Source of the DNA: Bacillota bacterium
GTDB lineage: Bacteria > Bacillota > UBA4882 > UBA8346
Assembly (NCBI GenBank): GCA_029974635.1
Contig: JARKQY010000017.1
Location: forward strand, 52,311-116,310
DNA length: 64,000 nt
Direction: 5' to 3'
Notes under the pieces: model-generated
Seen by the model: the letters and a program-made list of their open reading frames with translations, nothing else
Database searches by the model: none
What the model was told of the DNA's origin: nothing
In this document: positions 45,527 to 54,652 of the stretch, in pieces
How the letters are laid out: each line of letters begins with the position of its first letter
Position numbering within the stretch: position 1 is the stretch's first letter
Position numbers and translations under genes: made by a program

Positions 45527-46417
45527 ATGGCTACGAATGATATCAAAGGCGGACGTACATTAATTTCGGTATTCGACCGGAAACGGTTCAGTGTTAAAAT
45601 AGGTTACATCGTTTGCTATCTGATAGCGATTGGCCTGGCGGTAAGTACATTTTACCCGCTGCTTTGGGTGTTTTTCGGCGCATTAAAGAATGCCAGCGAG
45701 ATTTTTGTAGTCCCGCCCACCTTTTTGCCGAAGACCTTTTTATGGGAAAATTTTGCGAAAGCCTGGGCGCTGTATGAGATACCTAAGGTGGTATTAAATA
45801 CATTTTATGTATTTTTCGGCGTAATCGCCGTGAAATTGCTGGTGTTGTCATCGGCCGCCTATGCCATTTCACATCTCAAAGTGCCTTTTAAAAAGACGCT
45901 TTATCTGATATTTTTAGCGACGTTGATCTTGCCGTTTTTTGCGTATATTATTCCAGCGTATTTAGTAATTCATAATCTGAGGCTCATCGATACATACTGG
46001 GCTTTGTGGCTGCCTGCGGGGGCGGATTCATTTTCGCTACTATTGTTAAAAGGTTTCTTTGATGACATTCCCAAGGATCTTTTTGAGGCAGCCAGAATAG
46101 ACGGAGCCTCAGAGATCCGGGTTCTGCGGAGTATCGTGTTGCCGATCTCCAAACCGATATTGGCGGTTTTAGCTATATTTGCCTTTATGAACGTATGGCG
46201 GGATTTTATCTGGCAGCAGATCATATTGCCCAGCGCTAGTAATTGGACAATATCGGTGGCCCTTTATTGGCATTCATTGAATCAACAAGGCGCCACCAAG
46301 CCGTATAATATTCAATTGGCGGCAATGTTACTGGGTACAATACCCCCGATGATTGTCTTCCTGTTTTTCCAGAAGTACTTAATCGGCGGAATTACTTTCT
46401 CCGGCATCAAGGGGTAG
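45527..46417 (+). CDS. ABC sugar importer permease (MalG-like)
   Basis: The 296-residue protein has six membrane helices and the EAA loop FEAARIDGASEIRVLRSIVLP near residues 185-205. The start lies 6 bp after the previous stop, with GAGGGTAGG overlapping it. It completes the permease pair of the importer. The next gene, the phosphoglucomutase-phosphorylase fusion, follows after 124 bp and likely continues the transcript. Confidence 0.92.
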   Translation: MATNDIKGGRTLISVFDRKRFSVKIGYIVCYLIAIGLAVSTFYPLLWVFFGALKNASEIFVVPPTFLPKTFLWENFAKAWALYEIPKVVLNTFYVFFGVIAVKLLVLSSAAYAISHLKVPFKKTLYLIFLATLILPFFAYIIPAYLVIHNLRLIDTYWALWLPAGADSFSLLLLKGFFDDIPKDLFEAARIDGASEIRVLRSIVLPISKPILAVLAIFAFMNVWRDFIWQQIILPSASNWTISVALYWHSLNQQGATKPYNIQLAAMLLGTIPPMIVFLFFQKYLIGGITFSGIKG

Positions 46418-46541
46418 CCGGAACCTTTATGGCAACCAATCCAGGTTTTCTTAAAACGGAAGAGGCGGGAAAAAGTCTTTGAACTTCTAACTTTTGCTCT
46501 CACCTCTTCTTTTTATAACCAACTTTAAAAGGAGCATAACA

Positions 46542-49478
46542 ATGGCAGCAGTAGAAGCGGCAATTTTCGATCTGGACGGAGTGATTGTCGATACCGCCAA
46601 GTATCATTATTTAGCCTGGAAAAGACTGGCGGCGGAATTGGGGTTTGATTTTTCGGTAACCGACAATGAGCGCTTAAAAGGAGTCAGCCGGATGAGGTCC
46701 CTGGAAATTGTCCTTGAAATAGGAAGGATTAGGCTAAGTGAATCTCAGATGATTGAAATGGCTACTCAAAAAAACGATTGGTACCTGGAATATATCTATC
46801 AAATTACTCCGGCGGAGATCCTTCCGGGGGTCATACCTTTCATCAGTTGTTTGCGAAGCCGGGGGATAAAAACCGCACTTGGAACAGCAAGTAAAAATGC
46901 GGCCTTGATCCTTGAAAAGCTGGGGATTTCCAATCTATTCGATGCGATTGTCGATGGCAACCAGGTTTCCAAAGCCAAACCGGATCCGGAGGTATTTTTG
47001 GCAGGCGCCCGGAAACTCGGGATTCATCCTGCCAAATGTATTGTCTTTGAAGATGCGGCCGCTGGAGTCGAAGCCGCTAAAAACGCCGGGATGGGGGTTA
47101 TTGGAGTGGGGGATCGTCAGATACTGAACCAGGCGGATTTTGTCATTCCGAATTTCTCTTCCCTGGATTTCGCGCTGGTAACCGGCGCAGAAACAGCCGG
47201 TGAATACCTGCTGGCGGAACCGGGTTTCCTCCCGGAGAATATTGAGTTAAACGGGAGCAAGTTTTTATTGGGCAATGGGTACATGGGCTACCGGGGAACC
47301 TTGGAGGAATATACCAGGGAAAATCAGGTTGCCTGTACTTTGGCGGGAATATACGACCGGAAAGGAGACGCCTGGCGGGAACCGGTCAATGCTCCCAACG
47401 GTTTTCATACCATCTTGTATTGTGATAATCAGGCGTTGGATGTTACTGTCGCGGCACCGGAATCCCATAGCCAACGCCTGAATATCCGCAGGGGTACACA
47501 CCACCGCGAGACCGTCTTTACAGCAGGACGGAATAAAATATGGCTAGCGGTGGAACGGTTCCTCAGTCTTGATGCAGTCCATCTGATGGTGATGAAATGC
47601 CGGTTCCGGACGGAGCAAGCAAGCCAAATCATTATTCATACCGGGGTTGACGGGGATGTTTGGGATATTAACGGTCCTCATTTTCAAAAGATTGAGGTAG
47701 ACGTCGCCGGCCGGCAACTGACTGTAAAAGCACTAACCAATGAAGGAGATGCCGTCGCCGTCTCTGAGTTACTGGATTGCCATTATGGCGCGGCTGAGAT
47801 AGTAAGGACGGAAAAATCCATCTATCACCGGGTGACTGTGAATGTTGAACCGGGCCGTGAATATTGTTTTTACAAGTATGTCTCCGTTTATACCGGTAAA
47901 GATGAAGTGCAGGAACCGTTGGAAGCGGCCCTTAACCATAACCGCGAGGCAATGCATACCGGATATGAGCGTTTATATCTTCGTCACGCGCAATTATGGA
48001 ATGAACGCTGGTGTAAATCGGATGTAATCATCAGCGGTGACCCGGAAGCCCAATTTGCGCTCCGGTATAGTATTTATCAGCTGTTATTGGCGGCGCCGTC
48101 CCATACCGACAGGAATTCCATTCCAGCCAGGAGCCTGTCAAGCCAGACTTATAAGGGAGCCATCTTCTGGGATACGGAAATGTTCATGCTGCCGTTTTTC
48201 CTTTATACCAATCCTTCCCTGGCGAAGAATATCATGAAATACCGGATTCACACCCTGGACGGCGCCAGAAGAAAAGCCGCCGAATATGGCTACCGGGGGG
48301 CCTTTTACGCTTGGGAGAGCCAGGAAAACGGTGATGACGCATGCACCCTTTATAATATTACCGACCTGTTCAGCGGTAGGCCCATGCGAACTTATTTCCG
48401 CGACAAGCAAATTCATATTAGCGCTGATGTAGTTTACGGCATTTGGCAGTATTACCTGATCACCGGCGATGCCGGCATCCTCATGGAAGGCGGGGCCGAA
48501 GTTGTTTTGGAATGCGCCAGGTTTTTTTACTCCTATGCCTATTTTAAGAAGGATAAGCAACGCTATGAAATCCTTGATGTCATCGGTCCCGATGAATATC
48601 ATGACCGGGTTTCCAATAACGCTTTCACCAATTACATGGTGAAATACAGTCTGGAGATAGCGCTGCAAGTGTTGCAGCTTATCCAGGAGAAAGATGAGTC
48701 TTTTTACCGGTCATTAATTGACAAGCTAAGATTGCAGGAAGAGATACCGGCCATCAAGGAGATGTATGACAAGCTGTTGATTCCCGCTCCTGCTCCGGAT
48801 ACATATATCATTGAACAATTTGACGGTTATAACCAGCTGACTGATATTTCTCTGGAAGAATTAAAAAGCCGGATCCAAATCTCTAACGAATACTTGGGCG
48901 GCGGCAATGGCTTAGCTACCAATACCAAGATTATTAAACAGGCGGATGTAGTGGCGCTCTTAAACATCTTTAAAAACCGCTTTCCGCATCATGTCAAAAA
49001 GGCCAATTGGGAATATTACGAGCCCCGTACCGAGCATGGATCCAGCCTCAGCCCGTGTGTCTATGCAATCCTGGCTGCCAATATCGGGAAGCCGGACTGG
49101 GGGTATCAATATTTTTTGAAAACGGCCACGATTGATCTGACCGGGAATTATAAAAGGTATGTGGGGGATTTATATATCGGCGGAACTCACCCGGCTGCCA
49201 ATGGGGGAGCATGGATGGCCGCAGTAATGGGGTTTGGCGGTTTAAATTATGATGAAAACGGGGAAATGGTCATCTTGAATCCTGCCCTTCCCAGGCAATG
49301 GAATTCCCTGACTTTCAATATCCAGGTTCGCAGCCAGGACTTTACGGTGGAAATGGACCATCGGCAGGTTAAGGTAAAGGCTTCGTTAGAAAATACCGGT
49401 ACGGTTCGTTTTCAGATTGCAGGAACAATTAGTGCATGCGCAAGCGGTCAGGCAATCGAAATGGAGTATCAAATTTAG
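46542..49478 (+). CDS. Fusion of beta-phosphoglucomutase (HAD) and GH65 phosphorylase
   Basis: The start is ATG 46542 (MAAVEAAIFDLDG), behind AAAAGGAG. The protein has 978 residues. Residues 1-220 are a complete beta-phosphoglucomutase: nucleophile Asp10 and acid/base Asp12 in IFDLDGVIVDT, SKAKPDPEVFL and FEDAAAGVEAA. Residues about 235-978 are GH65: LGNGYMGYRGTLEEYT, KGAIFWDTEMFMLPF, general acid Glu685 in GPDEYHD and phosphate site HGSSLSPC. One chain can therefore release beta-glucose-1-phosphate and convert it to glucose-6-phosphate. Both active sites look intact. It is paired with a second, stand-alone GH65 at 40676, which suggests two linkage specificities. Confidence 0.92.
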   Translation: MAAVEAAIFDLDGVIVDTAKYHYLAWKRLAAELGFDFSVTDNERLKGVSRMRSLEIVLEIGRIRLSESQMIEMATQKNDWYLEYIYQITPAEILPGVIPFISCLRSRGIKTALGTASKNAALILEKLGISNLFDAIVDGNQVSKAKPDPEVFLAGARKLGIHPAKCIVFEDAAAGVEAAKNAGMGVIGVGDRQILNQADFVIPNFSSLDFALVTGAETAGEYLLAEPGFLPENIELNGSKFLLGNGYMGYRGTLEEYTRENQVACTLAGIYDRKGDAWREPVNAPNGFHTILYCDNQALDVTVAAPESHSQRLNIRRGTHHRETVFTAGRNKIWLAVERFLSLDAVHLMVMKCRFRTEQASQIIIHTGVDGDVWDINGPHFQKIEVDVAGRQLTVKALTNEGDAVAVSELLDCHYGAAEIVRTEKSIYHRVTVNVEPGREYCFYKYVSVYTGKDEVQEPLEAALNHNREAMHTGYERLYLRHAQLWNERWCKSDVIISGDPEAQFALRYSIYQLLLAAPSHTDRNSIPARSLSSQTYKGAIFWDTEMFMLPFFLYTNPSLAKNIMKYRIHTLDGARRKAAEYGYRGAFYAWESQENGDDACTLYNITDLFSGRPMRTYFRDKQIHISADVVYGIWQYYLITGDAGILMEGGAEVVLECARFFYSYAYFKKDKQRYEILDVIGPDEYHDRVSNNAFTNYMVKYSLEIALQVLQLIQEKDESFYRSLIDKLRLQEEIPAIKEMYDKLLIPAPAPDTYIIEQFDGYNQLTDISLEELKSRIQISNEYLGGGNGLATNTKIIKQADVVALLNIFKNRFPHHVKKANWEYYEPRTEHGSSLSPCVYAILAANIGKPDWGYQYFLKTATIDLTGNYKRYVGDLYIGGTHPAANGGAWMAAVMGFGGLNYDENGEMVILNPALPRQWNSLTFNIQVRSQDFTVEMDHRQVKVKASLENTGTVRFQIAGTISACASGQAIEMEYQI

Positions 49479-49532
49479 TTTTTAACTCAAGTTTCGTATC
49501 TAATTATATCAAGGTTTATTCCCTAATTTATG

Positions 49533-49559
49533 TTGCGAAAGTTGGGTTTTTGATATAAT
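49533..49559 (+). promoter_or_regulatory. Possible promoter for glmL
   Basis: TATAAT at 49554-49559 with TTGCGA at 49533-49538, spacing 15 bp. The -10 box is perfect, but the -35 match and spacing are poor. Confidence 0.4.
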
Positions 49560-49618
49560 AATAAGGAGTGTACTGGGTAACTTGGATTAATGCGCTGGCA
49601 TGTAATGGGGGACCACTG

Positions 49619-51007
49619 TTGATTCCTTATTTACTCATCGATTTTGGCAGTACTTATACGAAAATGACCGCGGTGGATTTGGATGGGCCCCGAATTTTGG
49701 GCACAGCCGGCGCTTTGACAACGGTAAATGACGGATTGATCCTCGGTTATCAAAATGCATTACGGGTGTTGGAATCCCGTATCGGAAAATATTCATTTCA
49801 TGAAAGACTGGCTTGCAGTAGTGCGGCCGGCGGTTTAAAAATGGCGGCCATTGGACTGGTTCCAGATTTAACTGTCGAAGCGGCCAAACGGGCGGCGTTG
49901 GGCGCCGGGGCTAAAGTCATTAAAACATACAGCTTTCAGCTTTCCGCAGCCGATATCGGAGAACTTTACGGATTAAAACCGGATCTGGTATTATTGACTG
50001 GGGGAACTGACGGTGGAAACAGGGAAGCACTTCTTCATAACGGCCGGATGCTGGCGGCAAGTAATGTGACGGCTCCGATAATTATCGCAGGGAATAAAAC
50101 GGTCACCCCTGAAGTGGCGGAAATTCTAAAAAAAGCCGGGAAGCTATGCTATCGGGTGCCCAATGTTCTGCCGGAACTGGATCGACTGAATGTTGAGCCT
50201 GTTCAACAGGCTATCCGGGAAGTGTTTTTAAAACAAATTATTTATGCCAAAGGATTGGATCAAGTCCAAAGCATCATTGACGGCATTATGATGCCGACGC
50301 CGGCGGCGGTTTTGGAAGCGGCCGTCCGGTTAGCGGATGGGGACGGGCGTGGAGCCCCGGGCTTGGGAGAACTGATGATCATCGATGTAGGAGGGGCAAC
50401 CACCGATGTTCATTCGGTGGCGGAAGGGAACCCGGCCAATCCCCGGGTTTTCGTCCGCGGACTTAAAGAGCCCAGGGTACAGCGGACGGTTGAGGGGGAT
50501 CTGGGAATGCGCTATAGCGCACAAGCTTTATTGGAGGCTTATTCTGTGGAGACGGTAGCCGGAATGACCAGTCTCGGTGAGGCGGAGGTTAAACAGGCAA
50601 TCCAAAACCGGACGAATAATCCGGCTTATCTTCCCGAAGCTGAAAATGATATACAACTGGAAATCAGCTTGGGATTTTTAGCGGTCAAAGGAGCGGTGGA
50701 GCGGCATGTGGGCCGGATTGAAAAAGTTTTTACCCCCAATGGCCTCGGTTTTATGCTAACCGGTAAAGATTTAACTGGTTTACAAACCATCATCGGCACC
50801 GGGGGAGTTTTGGCCCGTTCAAACTGCGGCGCCGGGATTTTACAGGGCGCCATGTTTGAACAGGATCAACCGGAACTGCTAAAACCGATAGCTCCGGATC
50901 TATACCTGGATCAAAACTATGTTATACCCACATTGGGATTAATTGCGCAGGAATTTCCCCTGCAGAGCTTTGCATTATTGCGGGAGAGCTTAACCCGGAC
51001 CCAATGA
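49619..51007 (+). CDS. glmL: Glutamate mutase reactivation factor GlmL (MutL)
   Basis: The start is TTG 49619 (MIPYLLIDFGSTYTKMTAVDL), supported by AATGGGGGA just upstream and by the family N-terminus; a GTG at 49568 would add 17 unlikely residues. The protein has 463 residues, matching clostridial GlmL. It has an ASKHA actin-like ATPase fold: DFGSTYTK phosphate-1 loop, VLLTGGTDGGN, IIDVGGATTDVHSV phosphate-2 loop and GTGGVLA. It is thought to exchange damaged cobalamin on glutamate mutase. It lies 15 kb from glmS-glmE, apart from that operon. Confidence 0.93.
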   Translation: MIPYLLIDFGSTYTKMTAVDLDGPRILGTAGALTTVNDGLILGYQNALRVLESRIGKYSFHERLACSSAAGGLKMAAIGLVPDLTVEAAKRAALGAGAKVIKTYSFQLSAADIGELYGLKPDLVLLTGGTDGGNREALLHNGRMLAASNVTAPIIIAGNKTVTPEVAEILKKAGKLCYRVPNVLPELDRLNVEPVQQAIREVFLKQIIYAKGLDQVQSIIDGIMMPTPAAVLEAAVRLADGDGRGAPGLGELMIIDVGGATTDVHSVAEGNPANPRVFVRGLKEPRVQRTVEGDLGMRYSAQALLEAYSVETVAGMTSLGEAEVKQAIQNRTNNPAYLPEAENDIQLEISLGFLAVKGAVERHVGRIEKVFTPNGLGFMLTGKDLTGLQTIIGTGGVLARSNCGAGILQGAMFEQDQPELLKPIAPDLYLDQNYVIPTLGLIAQEFPLQSFALLRESLTRTQ

Positions 51008-51036
51008 AGGCCGGGATATTTAACCCGAATCGGGGT

Positions 51037-51621
51037 TCAAAAAATCCGGTAAAAATTCTCATGGGCCAGTTCAAACATTGCCCGGTCCCCGCTGCTATCA
51101 CCGTAAGCATAAATATATGAATATTTGCTTAAATCCAGTTGCTGCGTAATACATTTAACCTTTCCCGCTCCATGACAATTTTCATTTTTTAACCGTCCGG
51201 TCAAATAACCGTTTTTGGTTTCCAAGACATTCGAGATGAGATCGAGTTGGTGTTTATTGCACCAGTCCAGGAGCCAGTCTTGAAATGATGCCGTAACCAC
51301 CACCACATGATGGCCCCGGGATTTGTGCCAGCTTATTTTTTCCAGGGCTTTTTCCCGGATGAGTTGGGGCAGGCGTGAGCGGGAGTAATTGAAGGCAATT
51401 TGCCGATATTTGGAGAAATCCCACTTGTTCAAAAAGAATTTGGTGCCGATCTCTTTCAACCGGGTGTTGCTGATGAGTCCCAAGGCATACCCGGTCATCA
51501 CCGGACTTAGAAGAACTGCGCCCAGGATGAACTTGAAGGGCCCCACAGCAAACCGTAAAAAGTCCATCCAACTGTCCTTCCGGGTTATGGTACCGTCAAA
51601 ATCAAATAATGCCAGTTGCAT
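51037..51621 (-). CDS. HAD-IB family phosphatase (SerB-like fold)
   Basis: The 194-residue protein has HAD motif I FDFDGTITRKDS, motif II VVTASFQDW, a Lys in the GAGKVKC segment and motif III YGDSSGDRAMFELA, the HAD-IB (phosphoserine phosphatase-like) arrangement. The cap is small. It follows the GT4 gene by 4 bp, behind AGGAGGT, so both are one operon on the minus strand. With a lipid glycosyltransferase as partner it may dephosphorylate a lipid or sugar phosphate; this is inference. It has one possible hydrophobic helix near residues 26-50. Confidence 0.85.
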   Translation of the reverse strand: MQLALFDFDGTITRKDSWMDFLRFAVGPFKFILGAVLLSPVMTGYALGLISNTRLKEIGTKFFLNKWDFSKYRQIAFNYSRSRLPQLIREKALEKISWHKSRGHHVVVVTASFQDWLLDWCNKHQLDLISNVLETKNGYLTGRLKNENCHGAGKVKCITQQLDLSKYSYIYAYGDSSGDRAMFELAHENFYRIF

Positions 51622-51625
51622 AGAT

Positions 51626-52873
51626 TTATACCTCCTGAAGGTTGTCCAATTTCATTTTGGAAACAGCCGCCTCTTGGAGTGATCTATTTTTATCGATTAA
51701 ATCTTCCCAAACATTTAGCATTCTTTGGGTCCCTTTTTTCCAGGAACGGTTTAGCACATTGTTAAAAGCCTTTAGACCCATTTGGTTGCGGAGTAACGGA
51801 TCGTTTACCAGTTTCATAATGGCTTCTACATAGCCGGAGATCTCGTTTTCCGGGACCAAATAACCGGTCCTGCCATTTTCCACCAGTTCACCGACGCCCC
51901 CGGCATTGGGACCGACCACCGGGACGCCGCTTGCCATTGCCTCCAATATTGTCAAGGGATGATTCTCCTTTGGGGAAGCAGTTACGAAAATAGCAGCGCT
52001 TTTATAATAATCGACGGTTTTATGGTTTGGGACCCAACCGGTGACGGTGGTATCGGAATGATTCCCGGCCCAGGCCCGTACTTTGTCCAATTCCTGTCCG
52101 CCACCGACGATGACAAATTCGCATTCATCCGTTCTGGAACGGACTGCCTCAAATATTTTCAGCAGCAAATCAATTTGTTTGTCCGGAGTCAACCGGCCGA
52201 TATAGGCGATTCGAGTTTTGCTTCCGGCAGCCGGCGCTAAATTCGGTGATAGGCCGTATGTTTCAATATCTACGCCGAGATACATATCATAACGGGTGTT
52301 GCAAATACCGGCCCGTTTTAAATAGTTCTCGGTGGTTCTGGAAGGCACCATGGTAAGAGTACAGCTGTTGTAAACCCAGATCATCATTTCTCTCAAGAGG
52401 GATTCAATGCCCGGAATTTTTAAATACACAATCTGTTTTTTGTAATCCTCGATGTAGGCAAGGTAATTGGTATGGTAAAAGGCGGTAACCGGTATTCCCA
52501 ATCGTCTTCCAAGCTTAACTCCCGGCCGGGTTAAAAACCCCATGAAAAGGCGTTCCGGGCATTCGGTATGGATGATCTCCGGCCTGAACCGGGCAATTCT
52601 CGAGGCGATGAAGTCAAATGAAAACGGGATGGGATCGCGAAGGTATTCTAAGTGGTAAGGACGGCTGGGGAAGGGAATAACGGTGATCCCGGGCATAATC
52701 TCGCCCAAGTGACTTTGGTAATCGGGATATAAATGTTTTAATTTACTATAGTCCGGAGCAAACACCTGAACTTGGTGTCCTGATCTGGAAAGCCACAGTA
52801 ATCGCTGATACAGGCTGGTGGTGACTCCGGATAATTCAGGATAGTATCCTTCCGTGATGATAGCGATTCTCAT
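51626..52873 (-). CDS. GT4 family glycosyltransferase
   Basis: The start at 52873 (MRIAIITEGYYPELSG) follows AAAAGGTG and is preferred over an ATG three codons upstream. The protein has 415 residues. It shows the GT4 pattern: an N-terminal acceptor domain (SGVTTSLYQRLLWL), YIGRLTPDKQIDLLLK and the EX7E-type segment FVTASPKENHPLTILEAMAS. It resembles UDP- or GDP-sugar lipid mannosyl/glucosyltransferases (PimB/MgtA group). It is cytoplasmic, acting at the membrane. The gap 52874-53281 upstream holds only an AT-rich stretch and the hairpin listed next. Confidence 0.85.
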   Translation of the reverse strand: MRIAIITEGYYPELSGVTTSLYQRLLWLSRSGHQVQVFAPDYSKLKHLYPDYQSHLGEIMPGITVIPFPSRPYHLEYLRDPIPFSFDFIASRIARFRPEIIHTECPERLFMGFLTRPGVKLGRRLGIPVTAFYHTNYLAYIEDYKKQIVYLKIPGIESLLREMMIWVYNSCTLTMVPSRTTENYLKRAGICNTRYDMYLGVDIETYGLSPNLAPAAGSKTRIAYIGRLTPDKQIDLLLKIFEAVRSRTDECEFVIVGGGQELDKVRAWAGNHSDTTVTGWVPNHKTVDYYKSAAIFVTASPKENHPLTILEAMASGVPVVGPNAGGVGELVENGRTGYLVPENEISGYVEAIMKLVNDPLLRNQMGLKAFNNVLNRSWKKGTQRMLNVWEDLIDKNRSLQEAAVSKMKLDNLQEV

Positions 52874-53100
52874 GTTATACACCTTTTCGGTTTTGATATT
52901 TCCGGATACAGAAAGTCAATGATGACGCTGTTTTTATTATATATTATTGGTATTTTACACAAAATTGACTTAAATGACAATACATTTTCAATTTCATTCT
53001 TGTGAACATTATAAATTACTTTACCGTAAAACAATGTCGGTTTATGATAGCCCGAATTAAGTATTTTTGCAGCCTAAAACTGATTTAAGCAGATTTTGCA

Positions 53101-53133
53101 TGATGAACCCGGCTTGGCAAACCGGGTTCATCA
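53101..53133. terminator. Perfect 12-bp hairpin downstream of spoVR
   Basis: TGATGAACCCGG and CCGGGTTCATCA form a perfect 12-bp stem with a 9-nt loop. Neither side has a T-run, so it may act as a weak terminator, an RNA-end stabiliser or a protein site. It lies 150 bp past the spoVR stop. Confidence 0.45.
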
Positions 53134-53281
53134 CTAATGTTAGACAATTGAAATAATGGAAAGATATCAGGCGATAGCAGGCGGTAATGGATGTGGCAAG
53201 CGGGACTGGAAGGTATTAAACAAGGGTTCATGAATAATTGGAGGCAATATCTTTGATAGTTTATTGATGGTTCATGAATGG

Positions 53282-54652
53282 TTAATTAATCTCCGAGATC
53301 ACCTTCCGTTCATTACAAATAATGGTTTTTTCGGCGCCTTCGAACTTGGTTTTTAATTCCACCGGCCGGTCCCATAATTCCGCGATATATTTGAGTGTCT
53401 CCCGGGCATAATTTTTTTCCAGTTCCCGGTGGTCGTATTCGTGTTCCAATATCAAAGTATGGTCTTTCGGAGATAAATGTTTTACTTTAATCACTGGAAT
53501 CGCCCCTAAACCTACATTGGCGCTCAAAGTTTCCCGGATTTTATCCCAGCCTTTGTCATCGGCGACTTCAGTGACTGTCACTTCGTTTTCGCCTGCAAAA
53601 TACTCGAATAAGTTCAACTCCCGGCAAAGTTCCCGGGTTAGATAACGGCGGATCATGGAGTGATCGCACTCAATCTCCCGGACTTCGAAAAGTTTTTGGG
53701 TGCCGTAACGTTTTTCTAAATCGGTAAGGATAGAGAATCCCAAATGATAAGGGTTAAGGCCTCCCGTATGGGGACGTATCACTTGATGATGGCGTTTTAA
53801 GAATTCAATATGCAACTCCGGTTCCAAATCAAGAGTGTTTAGGATCCGGTAATGCCAGAAGCTGGCCCAACCTTCGTTCATGATTTTGGTCTCGATCTGG
53901 GGAAGAAAATACTCGGTTTCAGTCCGTACAATCTGAATCATATCCTTCTCCCAGTCGGTTAATTGGCCGTATTCGGCGATGAACCACAACAGGTCATCTT
54001 CCGGTTCCAGCGGGATTTTGGTTAGATCCGGCGGCTCTTCCCCGGGTTGCGGTTTCCCAAATTCATCAGGCCGGGTGCGGCGTTGGTATTCATCGGTAAT
54101 TCGCTTTTTTTGTTCGGCGGCCGTAAGCCGTTTGGTTCCTAAAACCCGGTTGGTCTGATACCGCAAAGCATGGGCCGCGTCCAGAATCCGTTCCACTTTT
54201 TGATAGCCGATGCTGGGATCCTGGATATAACCGCGAATCCGGTCGGCGTGGTTTTTAAAGGTTTCAATGGTCAGTTCGGCCCGGGTGAACTTGAATAGCC
54301 GGTTGTTTTTAAAGAAGTCATTATGACCGTATACATGGGCAATGGTTAAAATCTGCAACAGCAAGGTATTGTCCCGCATTAAATAGGCCAGGCACGGGTT
54401 GGAGTTAATCACCATCTCGTAAGGCAGTCCGGCTAAATTATAACGGTAGAAGGTGTGCAGCCGGTCGAACGCTTTGCCGTAACTCCAATGGGGATAGTGG
54501 CTGGGCATTCCGGTATAGGCTTCGTAACCCAACATGGCTTCATAAGAGCAAATCTCAAACTCTTGCGGATAGTAGTCCAAGCCCATCTCCCGGGCGCAGG
54601 ACTCGATCCGTTCATTCCACTGTTCCAATTGAGTAACGGTAAACTCACTCAT
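53282..54652 (-). CDS. spoVR: SpoVR family protein
   Basis: The 456-residue protein is a full-length SpoVR/YcgB family member. Visible family features include the N-terminal WNERIESCAREMGLDYYPQEFE, HVYGHNDFFKNN and EGWASFWHYRIL (the His/Glu cluster) and HLGFSILTDLEKRYG. SpoVR is needed for proper spore cortex in Bacillus and for starvation responses in enterobacteria; the molecular activity is unknown. The start ATG overlaps the yhbH stop by 8 bp, with GGGAGG in the yhbH coding end, so it is translationally coupled. It is the last gene of prkA-yhbH-spoVR. Confidence 0.93.
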   Translation of the reverse strand: MSEFTVTQLEQWNERIESCAREMGLDYYPQEFEICSYEAMLGYEAYTGMPSHYPHWSYGKAFDRLHTFYRYNLAGLPYEMVINSNPCLAYLMRDNTLLLQILTIAHVYGHNDFFKNNRLFKFTRAELTIETFKNHADRIRGYIQDPSIGYQKVERILDAAHALRYQTNRVLGTKRLTAAEQKKRITDEYQRRTRPDEFGKPQPGEEPPDLTKIPLEPEDDLLWFIAEYGQLTDWEKDMIQIVRTETEYFLPQIETKIMNEGWASFWHYRILNTLDLEPELHIEFLKRHHQVIRPHTGGLNPYHLGFSILTDLEKRYGTQKLFEVREIECDHSMIRRYLTRELCRELNLFEYFAGENEVTVTEVADDKGWDKIRETLSANVGLGAIPVIKVKHLSPKDHTLILEHEYDHRELEKNYARETLKYIAELWDRPVELKTKFEGAEKTIICNERKVISEIN

